The position numbers were made by a program, and so were the translations under genes. Under the pieces are notes generated by a model. It had not been told where the DNA came from. It was given only the letters and a program-made list of their open reading frames with translations, and made no database searches. Of a DNA stretch of 64,000 nucleotides, positions 8,757-17,514 are shown in pieces (the first letter of the stretch is position 1; each line of letters starts with the position of its first letter). Source of the DNA: S012-113 sp965368405 (lineage in GTDB: Bacteria; Bacteroidota; Bacteroidia; Cytophagales; Cyclobacteriaceae); the NCBI GenBank assembly GCA_965368405.1, contig CBDUMS010000005.1, forward strand, positions 3,871-67,870, given 5' to 3'.

Positions 8757-10244
8757 TTAGTAGCCAGTGTTTTGAGTAAGATTGGGATTTAAGTCTCGCT
8801 CTCTTTGTGGGATTGGTAATAGATTATGAAAATCTTTGGGTGTTGCATTAGGCTTACCTGAACTAGTAACCTTTTCAATCAATTTTCCATGTCGTACTAA
8901 ATCATGGTATCTCGACCCTTCCATTACCAGTTCTAACCTACGTTCGTCCAAGACTGCGTCTTTAAAGGATTGGTAGTCAAGACCACCTAAATCTGGAAGG
9001 ATGCTCTGCTCAACTGTACCGTTAAACCTGGCTCGTGCCCTAACTTGGTTTATTGCGGCGTAGGCCTCAGCCGTTGGTCCATTATTCAATTCATTTAGTG
9101 CCTCTGCATATACTAAAAGGATGTCCGCTAAGCGAATATATATAACATCTGAATCTGTATTGTTTCCCCGTGGTTCCGCCACTTGATCCCAGAATTTAGC
9201 TATATGAGGATCAAATGTTTCTGTTGAGCCATCGGAATATGTAAATGATGTTATAAATGTAACGGCACGTCGTTGGTCTAGAGGATTAAAGCTATTATAA
9301 AGGTCATCGGAAGGTGTTTCCCATCCATGAGCGTTCTCTGGTCCCTCGCCATTTTTATCTAAGCCCGGAGGTAGTAATCTAACATGGTATTGATTAGGTT
9401 TAAAACCTTGACTTAGGGTTCCGCTGAAGTTCACGGCAAATATTATTTCGCCAGAATTCATATTATTTATCTTAAATATATCAGCATAGTTTGGCCAAAG
9501 TTGATAACCTCCATTCGTAATAACATGATTGGCATAATCTGCAGCCTCCTGATAATTCCCAATTTCTAAGTGTACTCTTGCCAATAAAGCAGATGCCGCA
9601 AAAGGAGTTGGTCTTCCTTGACCTACTCTGTATCCTGTACTTAAATCAGATTCTGCATCTTCCAAATCCATGATTATTTGATCATAAACCTCAGCAAGAG
9701 GTGTTCTGCCTTTATAAGCATCCTCAAGATTGGTAACTGGTTTAGTAATAAGCGGGACATCGCCAAAGAAGCGCACTGCTTCAAAGTACATCATAGCCCT
9801 TATAAATTTAGCTTCAGAAACAAGATGATCTTTCTTTTCCTGATCCATCGCTACGGCGGGTACTTTATCGATAACAATGTTTGCCGCACTAATGGTTTTG
9901 TATAAATCCTGCCAATAGTACTCAATACGGACGTTTTCAGATGTCATTTTAAATTCTGAAATATTTCGGTATTCTATTGAAGCCAGGTTTTCTACGACAT
10001 TATCCGACATCAGGTCTTTGAAAACCCAAAAATCATTAAAATAAATTCCTCCAAATTTCGGATCCCATAGAAAGTCCGTACCTACACTCAAGTAGTCATA
10101 GAGTGCGTTAGTCGCAGCTACAGCGTCGGCTTCTGTGCGGTAGTAGTTTGCCGAGGTAATCAAAGAATCTGGTTCCTCATTAAGGAAATTACATGCCGGC
10201 AATCCAAGAACTATCATTAAAAAAAGTGTCGCTATTTTTTTCAT
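8757..10244 (-). CDS. susD: SusD/RagB-family glycan-binding lipoprotein
   Basis: 495-residue outer-surface lipoprotein (GLPAC, Cys18, then NFLNEEPDSLIT). SusD proteins form the lid over the SusC barrel and bind oligosaccharides. The N-terminal SusD region has the usual TPR-like helices (NALYDYLSVGTDFLWDPKFGG, EAKFIRAMMYFEAVRFFGDVPLI). The C-terminal half has the family hallmarks IYIRLADILLVYAEALNELN, VLDERRLELVMEGSRYHDLVRHGK and a closing LLPIPQRERDLNPNLTQNTGY. The start ATG 10244 overlaps the susC stop (TAATG). Its partner is the SusC directly upstream. A mannose-containing ligand is inferred only from the following genes. Confidence 0.95.
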   Translation of the reverse strand: MKKIATLFLMIVLGLPACNFLNEEPDSLITSANYYRTEADAVAATNALYDYLSVGTDFLWDPKFGGIYFNDFWVFKDLMSDNVVENLASIEYRNISEFKMTSENVRIEYYWQDLYKTISAANIVIDKVPAVAMDQEKKDHLVSEAKFIRAMMYFEAVRFFGDVPLITKPVTNLEDAYKGRTPLAEVYDQIIMDLEDAESDLSTGYRVGQGRPTPFAASALLARVHLEIGNYQEAADYANHVITNGGYQLWPNYADIFKINNMNSGEIIFAVNFSGTLSQGFKPNQYHVRLLPPGLDKNGEGPENAHGWETPSDDLYNSFNPLDQRRAVTFITSFTYSDGSTETFDPHIAKFWDQVAEPRGNNTDSDVIYIRLADILLVYAEALNELNNGPTAEAYAAINQVRARARFNGTVEQSILPDLGGLDYQSFKDAVLDERRLELVMEGSRYHDLVRHGKLIEKVTSSGKPNATPKDFHNLLPIPQRERDLNPNLTQNTGY

Positions 10245-13200
10245 TAGAATGTCAAGTTTAAACCGCCTGTGAAAATCATAGTTTGTGGATAAGAGCCAAA
10301 GTCTGCCCCCATGTTAAGGTTATTGAATGGGAAGCGATTAACTTCTGGATCATAACCTGAATAGTCTGTGATGGTTAGTAAGTTTTTTACGCTTACATAA
10401 ACTCTTGCACTTGACAATTTCAACCTATCATTAAACTTTGAAGAGAAATTGTAGCTTATGGTTACATCTCTTAGTCTCAAATAAGACCCGCTTTCGACAT
10501 GAATGTCGGAAAATGCATTGGCTCGTGGCGTTGCATTGGCGCGCGGATATTCATTAGTTGGATTTGTTGGAGTCCATCGTTTAAGGGCAACCCTGGAGTT
10601 ATTCCTATTGCCATCAAAGCTCTCTAGTCCGAATCTATTAAAATTCGCAATTTTATTGCCTACCACTCCCTGAAAGAAGAAATTTAATTCAAAGCTCTTA
10701 TAGGAGATTACATTCCCGAGTCCGAATGAAAACTTCGGATTGGCATCACCTAGCCTAACTTTATCCAAGTCATTAATAATGCCATCACCGTTCTGGTCGA
10801 TATACTTTCTGTCGCCGTGCATAGGCGAATAGTCGGAAAAATATGGAATATCGCCCACACTTTCACCAAGTTGAATGATTCCATCGGTCTCGTAACCATA
10901 AAAACTACCAATCGGACTACCAACAGTAATCTGGCTCCATCCGTTTATGCCAAGCAATGGCGTAGCAAGTAACCTTTCATTCTCCTCACCGGTGAGCTTC
11001 GTGATCTTATTTCTATTAACCGCAAAATTGAGTGATGTATTCCACTTCAACTCACCAGTTGTATTCACTGAGTTAACTGAGAGTTCTATGCCTCGATTCT
11101 CAAGATTACCGACATTGTCGAATACGTTTGTAAAACCCGATAAGTAAGGAACTGCGCGGTCGAGCAATAAGTCAACGGTATTCTTATAATATATATCTGC
11201 GGTAACTGAGACTCTATTATTGAATAAACCGAGATCAACTCCAATATCAAATTGGTGCGTGGTCTCCCATTTTAGATTAGCATTTTCAGGAGATAAAGGG
11301 CCTGCACCTTTGGCAATCTCAGATTCACCAAAATAAGCCTCCGTAATCTCTAATAAGCCAAGTGAAGAGTAAGATGGAATTCCTTCGTTGCCAACAGTTC
11401 CATAACCGGCTCTAAGCTTAAGCTCAGAAATTGTAAGAGAATTTACTAGAAAATCTTCATTACCAATTCTCCATGCCAAAGAAAATGAAGGGAAATAGCC
11501 AAATTTATTTCCATCGCCAAACTTCGACGAACCATCAACCCTTAGCGAAGCTGTTGCCAGGTACTTATCTTTAAGTACGTAATTCACGCGGCCTAAGAAC
11601 GACATCATCTGCCAGCCAGCCGCACCATTTATTAATAATGTTTTCTTCTTCCCTGCTTGAAGCGAATTAAAACCAAGTCGATTATCATCGAAATCAGAAG
11701 TTGAGCCAAACATAAATTTTCCATTATAAGCCTGCATAGTATAGCCTACGATAGCATTTATTGATTGGTCATTGAAACTTTTGTTATAAGCGAGTGTATT
11801 TTCCCAAAGCCAGGTGTAGCCATCACTATTGGCCACAGTAGCAGCCCCTTTACTAGCTTCTGCTCTCTTTAAAAAATTAGGGGTGAATGCCTCCTCTTTA
11901 TTAAAAAAGGCATCCACCCCAACCTGTGTCTTAAATACTAGAGAAGGCAGAACCTCCCATGATAAATAGAGACTACTAAATACTTTATTGGTTGTTGTGC
12001 GCTGTTGGTTCTCGTTGGCATCCGCTACTGGATTACCAACGGCAGGCTGCGATGTGTTATTTTCATAAACATATTGACCATTGTTGTCGTATACGCCCAA
12101 ACCAGGATTAAACTCAAGCGCCCAAGAGGTTATACTTGAAGGAATAGCCCCTTCTGAATCTGTAACAACTCCGTTTATCACACTACGATTAAGGTTAATA
12201 CTGGTACCTATCTTAACCTTATCTGATAATTTCTGATCGAGGTTTACTCTAAAAATTCCTCTTGTGAAGTCAGAGCCAATAATTACCCCTTGCTGACTGA
12301 AAATATTGGCCGAAACTAGATAGCTGGTGCCATCTTTACCTCCTGATACGCCAAACTGTGCGTTCACAATTGGAGCAAGTCTAAAGATTTCGTCCTGCCA
12401 ATTAGTGCCTTCACCAAGATTGATCGGACTTGCATATATCACCTTGCGAGGAACACCTGCATTATCCGCCGCTTCGTTCCCCAGCATTGCCAGCTCCGAT
12501 GCGTTTAGCATATCTAAAGTCTTTCGAACCCGCTGCACACCGCCACTAATAGCAGCATTAATTACTGTTTTGCCCTTTGCACCCCGTTTCGTTGAAACAA
12601 GAATTACACCGTTCGCGCCACGAGCACCATATATTGCTGTAGCAGATGCATCTTTTAGAATTTCTATTGATTCTATATCTGCTGAATTAATGCTATTTAA
12701 AGGGTTGAAGGCAGGCCCCTGAACCGCACCTGTTGACCCCTGATTTGGGTCTGAGATGATAGGGACACCATCTACAACGTAAAGAGGTTCATTGGTGCCT
12801 CGGATAGACGAGGTGCCTCGAATTCTAATAGATGAAGAAGCCCCAGGTTGACCCGAGGTTTGCGTTACAACTACACCTGCAGCTTTGCCCTGTAATCCTT
12901 GATCTAAGGATGAAACAGTGGTATTAAGAATATCTTCGGATTTCAATGAAACTACAGAACCGGTTAGATCGCTTTTTTTAACAGAACCATAACCTATAAC
13001 AACCACCTCTTCCATTTCGGTAGCATCGGTGAGCATGTTTATAGTTAAGGGTGTATTATCAACCGGTATTACTTCCTGTGTAAGGTAACCCACGAAGCTA
13101 ACTATGAGCGTATCGCCTACTTTAATTGAAAGTGTAAAATCGCCATCGATACCCGTTATTGTTCCGTTGGTTGTTCCTTTGATTCGAATAGTAGCCCCTG

Positions 13201-13315
13201 GAAGCGGTAAGCCATCATCGAGAACAGTCCCTGCTAATTGAAGGTTTTGCGCTTCGGCGAGAGAGAGCACCAATAGCATTAATACTCCTGAGAAAAGGTA
13301 TTTTAGTTTTGCCAT
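10244..13315 (-). CDS. susC: SusC/RagA TonB-dependent outer-membrane transporter
   Basis: 1023-residue TonB-dependent transporter with signal peptide (to about AEAQ, residue 23). Residues about 25-110 are a carboxypeptidase-D-like (CarboxypepD_reg-like) domain with GTTNGTITGIDGDFTL. The TonB-box/plug region follows: EEVVVIGYGSVKKSDLTGSV, then SSIRIRGTSSIRGTNEPLYVVDGVP and IEILKDASATAIYGARGANGVILVSTKRG. The rest is a beta barrel ending in an aromatic-rich C-terminus (GGLNLTF). It imports oligosaccharides together with the SusD encoded next. A 106-nt gap holding a perfect hairpin separates it from the lipoprotein gene upstream. Confidence 0.96.
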   Translation of the reverse strand: MAKLKYLFSGVLMLLVLSLAEAQNLQLAGTVLDDGLPLPGATIRIKGTTNGTITGIDGDFTLSIKVGDTLIVSFVGYLTQEVIPVDNTPLTINMLTDATEMEEVVVIGYGSVKKSDLTGSVVSLKSEDILNTTVSSLDQGLQGKAAGVVVTQTSGQPGASSSIRIRGTSSIRGTNEPLYVVDGVPIISDPNQGSTGAVQGPAFNPLNSINSADIESIEILKDASATAIYGARGANGVILVSTKRGAKGKTVINAAISGGVQRVRKTLDMLNASELAMLGNEAADNAGVPRKVIYASPINLGEGTNWQDEIFRLAPIVNAQFGVSGGKDGTSYLVSANIFSQQGVIIGSDFTRGIFRVNLDQKLSDKVKIGTSINLNRSVINGVVTDSEGAIPSSITSWALEFNPGLGVYDNNGQYVYENNTSQPAVGNPVADANENQQRTTTNKVFSSLYLSWEVLPSLVFKTQVGVDAFFNKEEAFTPNFLKRAEASKGAATVANSDGYTWLWENTLAYNKSFNDQSINAIVGYTMQAYNGKFMFGSTSDFDDNRLGFNSLQAGKKKTLLINGAAGWQMMSFLGRVNYVLKDKYLATASLRVDGSSKFGDGNKFGYFPSFSLAWRIGNEDFLVNSLTISELKLRAGYGTVGNEGIPSYSSLGLLEITEAYFGESEIAKGAGPLSPENANLKWETTHQFDIGVDLGLFNNRVSVTADIYYKNTVDLLLDRAVPYLSGFTNVFDNVGNLENRGIELSVNSVNTTGELKWNTSLNFAVNRNKITKLTGEENERLLATPLLGINGWSQITVGSPIGSFYGYETDGIIQLGESVGDIPYFSDYSPMHGDRKYIDQNGDGIINDLDKVRLGDANPKFSFGLGNVISYKSFELNFFFQGVVGNKIANFNRFGLESFDGNRNNSRVALKRWTPTNPTNEYPRANATPRANAFSDIHVESGSYLRLRDVTISYNFSSKFNDRLKLSSARVYVSVKNLLTITDYSGYDPEVNRFPFNNLNMGADFGSYPQTMIFTGGLNLTF

Positions 13316-13378
13316 GGCAAGATAAGAAAAGAGAGAAGAGAGAGATTATCTAACTGATTAAATTAGAACGTAGAAAAT

Positions 13379-13404
13379 GAAAGATGGGCTTATACCCATC
13401 TTTC
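13379..13404 (-). terminator. Perfect 10-bp hairpin between lipoprotein gene and susC
   Basis: GAAAGATGGG and CCCATCTTTC pair perfectly around the 6-nt loop CTTATA (plus-strand reading). On the minus strand it follows the stop of the lipoprotein gene by 17 nt and is followed by ATTTTCT, a weak U tract. It may be an attenuator, a partial terminator or an mRNA-stabilising stem that sets different levels for the lipoprotein and SusCD parts of the transcript. Confidence 0.6.
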
Positions 13405-13421
13405 AAATCTAAAAGAACTAA

Positions 13422-14264
13422 TTAAAAATCGTTGCATGGACCAGCGTGCACGCCTGCATCATCTTCCGGTCCAGGATGATAAGGGTCAAAGTCACTACCT
13501 TTAGCCAGTGTTGTCATAATTTTATTGTACTCCTCAACAGCGTCGTATGAAGGATCAAACTGATCTAATCCACGATAAATTACATCGGCCTCTAATTTAC
13601 TGGCGTCAATCGTAGTTATGTCTAATGTATCTCTAACATCACCAAGGAAAGCACCGGTTCTTGTCATTATCAAACGACCAGTTTCTTCATTCACTTCCCA
13701 GTAGCAGTAGTTATACCAAAGATCACCAAAATCATCAGCTTTTTCACCAACACTTTTGTCGTAAGTTCCATCTGAATTAAATCTATAAACATCGTCCGTA
13801 TAAACGTCACTTATATCACTCATTCCAGTCTTTTTTCTTATTTCATCAGAAAGCAACCAGTCAAACTTCACTAGCAATTGAGCTTTAGTCAATTCAACAT
13901 CCACAACCGTTTCAACCGGTGAGCTAGCCTGCCCATCTACATCGAAAGCGGTAAATCTGAATTTTAAGATAGGTTCAACATCATCCTCAGTAACGGTATA
14001 GTTGAAAGTATACTTGCCATCGGTAAGCGTTGTGCTTTCTGTTGGAGCACCTTCTTCGGTATCTCCCCAATACTTTTGTACTGATATTTTACTAAAACCG
14101 GCCTCGGCGGTAACAGTTGCAACAATTGCAATTGATTCTCCGGCTTTTGCCGATAATTCCGTGTTATCTAAAGTAACACTAGGAGCGGCTTTATCTTTTT
14201 CGCAAGATTGTAATGCAAATACACCTGCAAACAATACGACCGCCAATTTGAAAAATGGTTTCAT
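13422..14264 (-). CDS. Surface lipoprotein with Ig-like domain, SusE-position
   Basis: 280-residue lipoprotein when started at ATG 14264 (lipobox ALQSC, Cys21); an upstream in-frame ATG at 14297 would put 11 hydrophilic residues before the signal and is less likely. Residues about 25-125 look like a bacterial Ig/cadherin-like domain (VTLDNTELSAKAGESIAIVATVTAE, KFRFTAFDVDGQASSP). Residues about 130-280 contain a beta-rich segment (DDVYRFNSDGTYDKS, DLWYNYCYWEVNEETGRLIMTR) reminiscent of lipocalin-like domains of PUL lipoproteins. It is the first gene of the SusCD operon, with a -7 element and GntR-type operator in front. A glycan-binding role is inferred from position; no enzyme motif is seen. 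Confidence 0.75.
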   Translation of the reverse strand: MKPFFKLAVVLFAGVFALQSCEKDKAAPSVTLDNTELSAKAGESIAIVATVTAEAGFSKISVQKYWGDTEEGAPTESTTLTDGKYTFNYTVTEDDVEPILKFRFTAFDVDGQASSPVETVVDVELTKAQLLVKFDWLLSDEIRKKTGMSDISDVYTDDVYRFNSDGTYDKSVGEKADDFGDLWYNYCYWEVNEETGRLIMTRTGAFLGDVRDTLDITTIDASKLEADVIYRGLDQFDPSYDAVEEYNKIMTTLAKGSDFDPYHPGPEDDAGVHAGPCNDF

Positions 14265-14307
14265 TCTTTTACTTAGTTTGGTTGAACAAATATTCACTCA
14301 AATATAG

Positions 14308-14321
14308 TATGTGCATACATA
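14308..14321. promoter_or_regulatory. Putative GntR operator in front of the SusCD operon
   Basis: TATGTGCATACATA is an inverted repeat (TATGT/ACATA around GCAT). It begins 4 nt downstream of the -7 element TAATTTTG on the minus strand, where transcription would start. A copy differing at 2 of 14 positions lies at 16215-16228 in front of the GntR gene, in the same place relative to that promoter. Binding would block initiation. Operator identity is inference. Confidence 0.6.
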
Positions 14322-14325
14322 TGAA

Positions 14326-14333
14326 CAAAATTA
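14326..14333 (-). promoter_or_regulatory. Bacteroidota -7 promoter element (TAATTTTG)
   Basis: The minus-strand sequence TAATTTTG matches the Bacteroidota TAnnTTTG -7 consensus and lies 61 nt upstream of the lipoprotein start 14264. I do not see a clear TTTG -33 box at 17-23 nt upstream. Predicted to drive the lipoprotein-susC-susD-manA-permease-kinase-glycosidase operon. Confidence 0.5.
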
Positions 14334-14387
14334 TTTGAGTTAAATTTTAATACGCTTAAATATCATATAAAATCCTCTATTATCGCA

Positions 14388-15467
14388 CTATTCCTCAAGA
14401 ATTAGCTCCATAGGGACTCTGTAAAACCTGGGCCGATAGATACCCGCATTCTCAAAGTGATCCTGAAGCTCGAAGCTATTGGTGTTATAAGAAATCAGCA
14501 GCTTATCATCTTGCATAAATTGAGGATGAGCCAGAGCGTTGTAGGTAAATAACTGATCATTCTCATATGGAATTGGAGTTTCAAATAAGAGTTTTTGATT
14601 TCTCCAGGGGCCAAACGGAGTGTCTGCCATATATGAGAATACTTTTCTGCTTAATGAGCCTTCTTGCATAATCATAATAAACCTATTCTCATATTCGAAC
14701 ACCGAAAACTGTTCAGAGCCACTAATGTCCGCCATAGGTAGCGAAGATTTAGCCTCTGAATTCCAATACGATCCATCATAGAATGTCCAGGTACCATTTG
14801 AATCGATTCGGGCAACATGAGGTTTTCCTTCGTGTAAGCCATAGACATAAACAAAATCATCCGTATCGCACACTGCATGGCCATAATGAATACCAAGCGC
14901 TTGCGAATATGGGATCGAATCAATTGATAGTTCTTCTAAATTGGGTAACGAATAGGTAATTAAAGCAGTTTCCTTGAATTGAAAACCCCACATACCTTCT
15001 TCTGCTTGAAAAAATTCTGAGGCAAAAACCTTGAGCTGATCACCATCTACCCAGCCATCGCCAGGCCAATACCAATGCTCAAGTTCACTCACTTCTCCAT
15101 TCGATCCGGTAACACTTGGTGGAATCATCATCGATAAAAAGTCTTCAGGCTCACCTTGGTGCAATGTAATAAGCTCCTCGCCATCATCAAGCACAAAACA
15201 ATTCCTAATGTACATCGGGCTGGTTTTCTCTCGCTTAAGATCAGGGGTTACTGTTCCTAAAAATGTGTCGCCAAAAATCCAGATCGTATTTCCATCGGGT
15301 AATAGAACTGAATAGGTCCCATCAGCACCGGTTAGACCATCGCCATAAAGCTCGAATCGACTGTTAAATTCTGTATCTAATTCTGCAACCCTAGGAGGTT
15401 CCTGTTTTTTACTGGAACAAGCGAAAAGCCCCGATGTAACCACTAGTAGTATTAGAATTTTATACAT
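14388..15467 (-). CDS. DUF4185/DUF5005-like beta-propeller lipoprotein
   Basis: 359-residue lipoprotein (GLFAC, Cys17). The sequence alternates beta-rich blades, with AELDTEFNSRFELYGDGLTG then GTYSVLLPDGNTIWIFGDTF near the start, and SYMADTPFGPWRNQKLLFETP and DDKLLISYNTNSF near the end. This pattern is that of the DUF4185/DUF5005 five-bladed propellers related in fold to GH43-type enzymes; the FGPW motif is common to those folds. Whether it is an enzyme or a binding protein is unknown. Its ATG overlaps the 3' end of the GntR gene by 8 nt, so both are co-transcribed and it may be the first function derepressed by the regulator. Confidence 0.7.
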   Translation of the reverse strand: MYKILILLVVTSGLFACSSKKQEPPRVAELDTEFNSRFELYGDGLTGADGTYSVLLPDGNTIWIFGDTFLGTVTPDLKREKTSPMYIRNCFVLDDGEELITLHQGEPEDFLSMMIPPSVTGSNGEVSELEHWYWPGDGWVDGDQLKVFASEFFQAEEGMWGFQFKETALITYSLPNLEELSIDSIPYSQALGIHYGHAVCDTDDFVYVYGLHEGKPHVARIDSNGTWTFYDGSYWNSEAKSSLPMADISGSEQFSVFEYENRFIMIMQEGSLSRKVFSYMADTPFGPWRNQKLLFETPIPYENDQLFTYNALAHPQFMQDDKLLISYNTNSFELQDHFENAGIYRPRFYRVPMELILEE

Positions 15468-16191
15468 CTCTTTCGCTTTCTACGGTATAAACAATACTAT
15501 TTGCCACGTAATAACCTACATTATACTCAATTGGTCGTTTGCCGGGATCATAAACCATCCTTTTCCTAACCAATATTGGGTCTCCAATATTAATATTGAG
15601 TCTTTCCGCCATTTGCTTGTCACAAGCCTGGGCTCGAATTTCCTCCTTCGATAGTTTAGCAATTATCGAGTAGTCCTGTTGCAGGATATTGTAAAGCGGT
15701 TTGTTAAAATCTTCATCTCCCGTTAGTCCTGTCCTCGGATGAAAATAGGATGTAAAATACACAAATGGACCCGTTTCATCACCTCTCAACCTATCCATTT
15801 TCAGCACCTGCGTTCCTTCTTCGAGCCCCATAAAATTGAGCACCGAAGCATCGGGTACAACCCAGGCATGTGCAATATCGTAATTTACAACCTGCATCCC
15901 TTTTGATTCCATTTCCTGCGTAAAGCTTAACCAATTAGTTGCTTTGCTATCAACAGGTTTTGCCACAACTGTGCCAACGCCCTTCTTACGGTAAATTAGT
16001 CCTTCATACACCAACTTATTGGTTGCTTGACGTAAGGTGTTCCTGGATATCCCGAGCTTATTTGCCAGATCAACTTCATTTGGCAGCAGCTTACCCTCCT
16101 GATGTTCCGGAAGAGCAATCATATCACGAAGTAGTTTCTCCGCTTGAAGATATAATGGCACCGGGCTGTTATGATCTATCGATAATTTCAT
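15460..16191 (-). CDS. GntR-family (HutC/UTRA) transcriptional regulator
   Basis: 243-residue cytoplasmic repressor. Residues 1-75 form the GntR winged helix (PLYLQAEKLLRDMI, LPNEVDLANKLGISRNTLRQATNKLVYEGLIYRKKGVGTVV). Residues about 85-240 form a UTRA ligand-binding domain (VLKMDRLRGDETGPFVYFTSYFHP, GDPILVRKRMVYDPGKRPIEYNVGYYVAN), the HutC subfamily that usually senses a sugar phosphate or other small effector. It lies at the head of the mannose locus. Near-identical palindromes occur at its own promoter (16215-16228) and at the SusCD operon promoter (14308-14321), so autoregulation plus control of the PUL is the simplest reading. Confidence 0.92.
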   Translation of the reverse strand: MKLSIDHNSPVPLYLQAEKLLRDMIALPEHQEGKLLPNEVDLANKLGISRNTLRQATNKLVYEGLIYRKKGVGTVVAKPVDSKATNWLSFTQEMESKGMQVVNYDIAHAWVVPDASVLNFMGLEEGTQVLKMDRLRGDETGPFVYFTSYFHPRTGLTGDEDFNKPLYNILQQDYSIIAKLSKEEIRAQACDKQMAERLNINIGDPILVRKRMVYDPGKRPIEYNVGYYVANSIVYTVESERDV

Positions 16192-16214
16192 TTACTTTAC
16201 AGTATCATTGCTCA

Positions 16215-16228
16215 AATGTATGAACATA
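16215..16228. promoter_or_regulatory. Putative GntR operator 1 at the gntR promoter
   Basis: AATGTATGAACATA, whose complement TATGTTCATACATT matches the 14308-14321 site at 12 of 14 positions. It starts 3 nt downstream of the minus-strand -7 element TATATTTG, which predicts autorepression. It also lies about 80 nt upstream of the divergent TPR lipoprotein start. Confidence 0.6.
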
Positions 16229-16231
16229 TTA

Positions 16232-16239
16232 CAAATATA
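16232..16239 (-). promoter_or_regulatory. Bacteroidota -7 promoter element (TATATTTG) for gntR
   Basis: Minus-strand TATATTTG fits TAnnTTTG and lies about 41 nt upstream of the GntR start at 16191. The two operator-like sequences flank and overlap it. Confidence 0.5.
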
Positions 16240-16249
16240 TACATTCATA
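16236..16249. promoter_or_regulatory. Putative GntR operator 2
   Basis: TATATACATTCATA matches the 14308-14321 site (TATGTGCATACATA) at 11 of 14 positions in the same orientation. It overlaps the -7 element of gntR. A weaker second site next to operator 1 suggests cooperative binding (inference). Confidence 0.4.
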
Positions 16250-16306
16250 GTTAAGAATATACATATCCTCATTCAGCAGAGTAAAAATTGCCCTAATAGA
16301 TTAAAT

Positions 16307-17338
16307 ATGCATAAAATGACGAATTCAATTTGCTACACGCTGATCATTTTTACAATGATTTCCTGTGGCACCTCTACTGAACAATCTCAACTTAACGATA
16401 ACATTCTGAAATCACTTGGGCATAAGTACAAGCTGGAATTTGGTGAGCTTACAACTTTGTATGAAGAACAGCTGAAGGAAGATTCAATTAATGTTAGCGC
16501 CTATGTTGGACTTGCAGAATCGAAGGTACTGCTCTATGTCTTCGGCTATATTCCAAGAGAAGAGTGTATGCCACGAGCGTGGCAAACATATGAGGTCGCC
16601 AATGCCCTTGACTCATTGAATTCTGACGTACGAAAACTGGCCGGGATCCTCCATTATTTAGATTGGAATTGGATACCTGCTGAACGGGAATTTAAAACAG
16701 CTATTAAGTTAAATTCTTCCAATTTAAATGCCCGCCACTGGTATTCCTTATGGTTGATGTCTATGAATAAAGTTGAAGAATCGATGGCTCAGTCCGATAC
16801 GATAATGTCGATGGATACAGACCATAATTATAGAATAGGAAGAGCATCTATCTATTATTTCCGCCACATGTATGAAGAAATGAAAACGCTAATGCTAGAT
16901 GAAATTGAAGATGATCCTTCTGTTCCGTGGGCCTACGATTGGTTAGGGATGGCTTATAATGGCCTGGAGGAACATGATCAGGCATTAGAGACTTATTTTA
17001 AGGCATTTGAGCTTTCTGATGGAACGGTTGAAGTAGGTGCAGGACTTGGCCATGCGCTTGGAGAAGCCGGAGAGGTTGATTTAGCTAAAAAAATGGCAGA
17101 CTATTATGCGGAAGCATCGAAGAATAATTATTTACCCTATTGTCAAAGGTCATTTATTCATATCAGCATTGGCGAGCACGATCAAGCACTTGAATTACTA
17201 GAGCAGGCTTATGAAAACAAATCGTGGTTTCTGATATTTATGCAGATTGAACACTGGTATGATCCTATAAGAGATGATGATCGATTTCAGTTGATCCTTA
17301 ACAAAATGCAATACCCGGAAAACGACCTTATCCTTTAA
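16307..17338 (+). CDS. TPR-repeat lipoprotein
   Basis: 343-residue lipoprotein from ATG 16307 (lipobox TMISC, Cys20); an in-frame ATG at 16208 would add 33 residues and lie inside the operator region, so it is rejected. The body is helical with several tetratricopeptide-like repeats, for example DYNLGM-type patterns in VPWAYDWLGMAYNGLEEHDQALETYFKAFEL-like segments near residues 205-240 and in GEHDQALELLEQAYENKSW near the end. No enzyme motif. It is divergent from gntR and shares its intergenic region with the operator-like sites, so it may respond to the same regulator. Function unknown; TPR lipoproteins usually act as scaffolds. Confidence 0.75.
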   Translation: MHKMTNSICYTLIIFTMISCGTSTEQSQLNDNILKSLGHKYKLEFGELTTLYEEQLKEDSINVSAYVGLAESKVLLYVFGYIPREECMPRAWQTYEVANALDSLNSDVRKLAGILHYLDWNWIPAEREFKTAIKLNSSNLNARHWYSLWLMSMNKVEESMAQSDTIMSMDTDHNYRIGRASIYYFRHMYEEMKTLMLDEIEDDPSVPWAYDWLGMAYNGLEEHDQALETYFKAFELSDGTVEVGAGLGHALGEAGEVDLAKKMADYYAEASKNNYLPYCQRSFIHISIGEHDQALELLEQAYENKSWFLIFMQIEHWYDPIRDDDRFQLILNKMQYPENDLIL

Positions 17339-17346
17339 GCGCCACT

Positions 17347-17369
17347 AAAAAACACCCTTCTGGTGAAGG
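17347..17369 (-). terminator. Rho-independent-type terminator, minus strand
   Basis: The minus-strand stem CCTTC-ACCA-GAAGG is followed by GTG and a run of six T. It lies about 145 nt beyond the stop of the small coiled-coil gene and points the same way, which supports real minus-strand transcription there. Confidence 0.5.
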
Positions 17370-17427
17370 CAATGTGGTCTGTTTTGCTATTAAAAAAGTG
17401 TATCAACCTATCAACAACACCCAACTT

Positions 17428-17447
17428 AAACCTTTTCGGGTTTTTCC
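17428..17447 (+). terminator. Weak terminator after the TPR lipoprotein gene
   Basis: Plus-strand AAACC-ttttcg-GGTTT stem running into five T. It is about 90 nt beyond the stop of the TPR lipoprotein gene. The stem is short, so confidence is low. Confidence 0.35.
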
Positions 17448-17514
17448 ATCAAAAAGCGCTAGTCATTCTTTACCAGTATAGAATTACTGTAGATCTGCCA
17501 GCGTCGATTATGAC

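Noticed and set aside
16208..16306. N-terminal 33 codons of the TPR lipoprotein frame
   Set aside because: They overlap the operator region and put a long tail before the signal peptide; ATG 16307 gives a proper lipobox.
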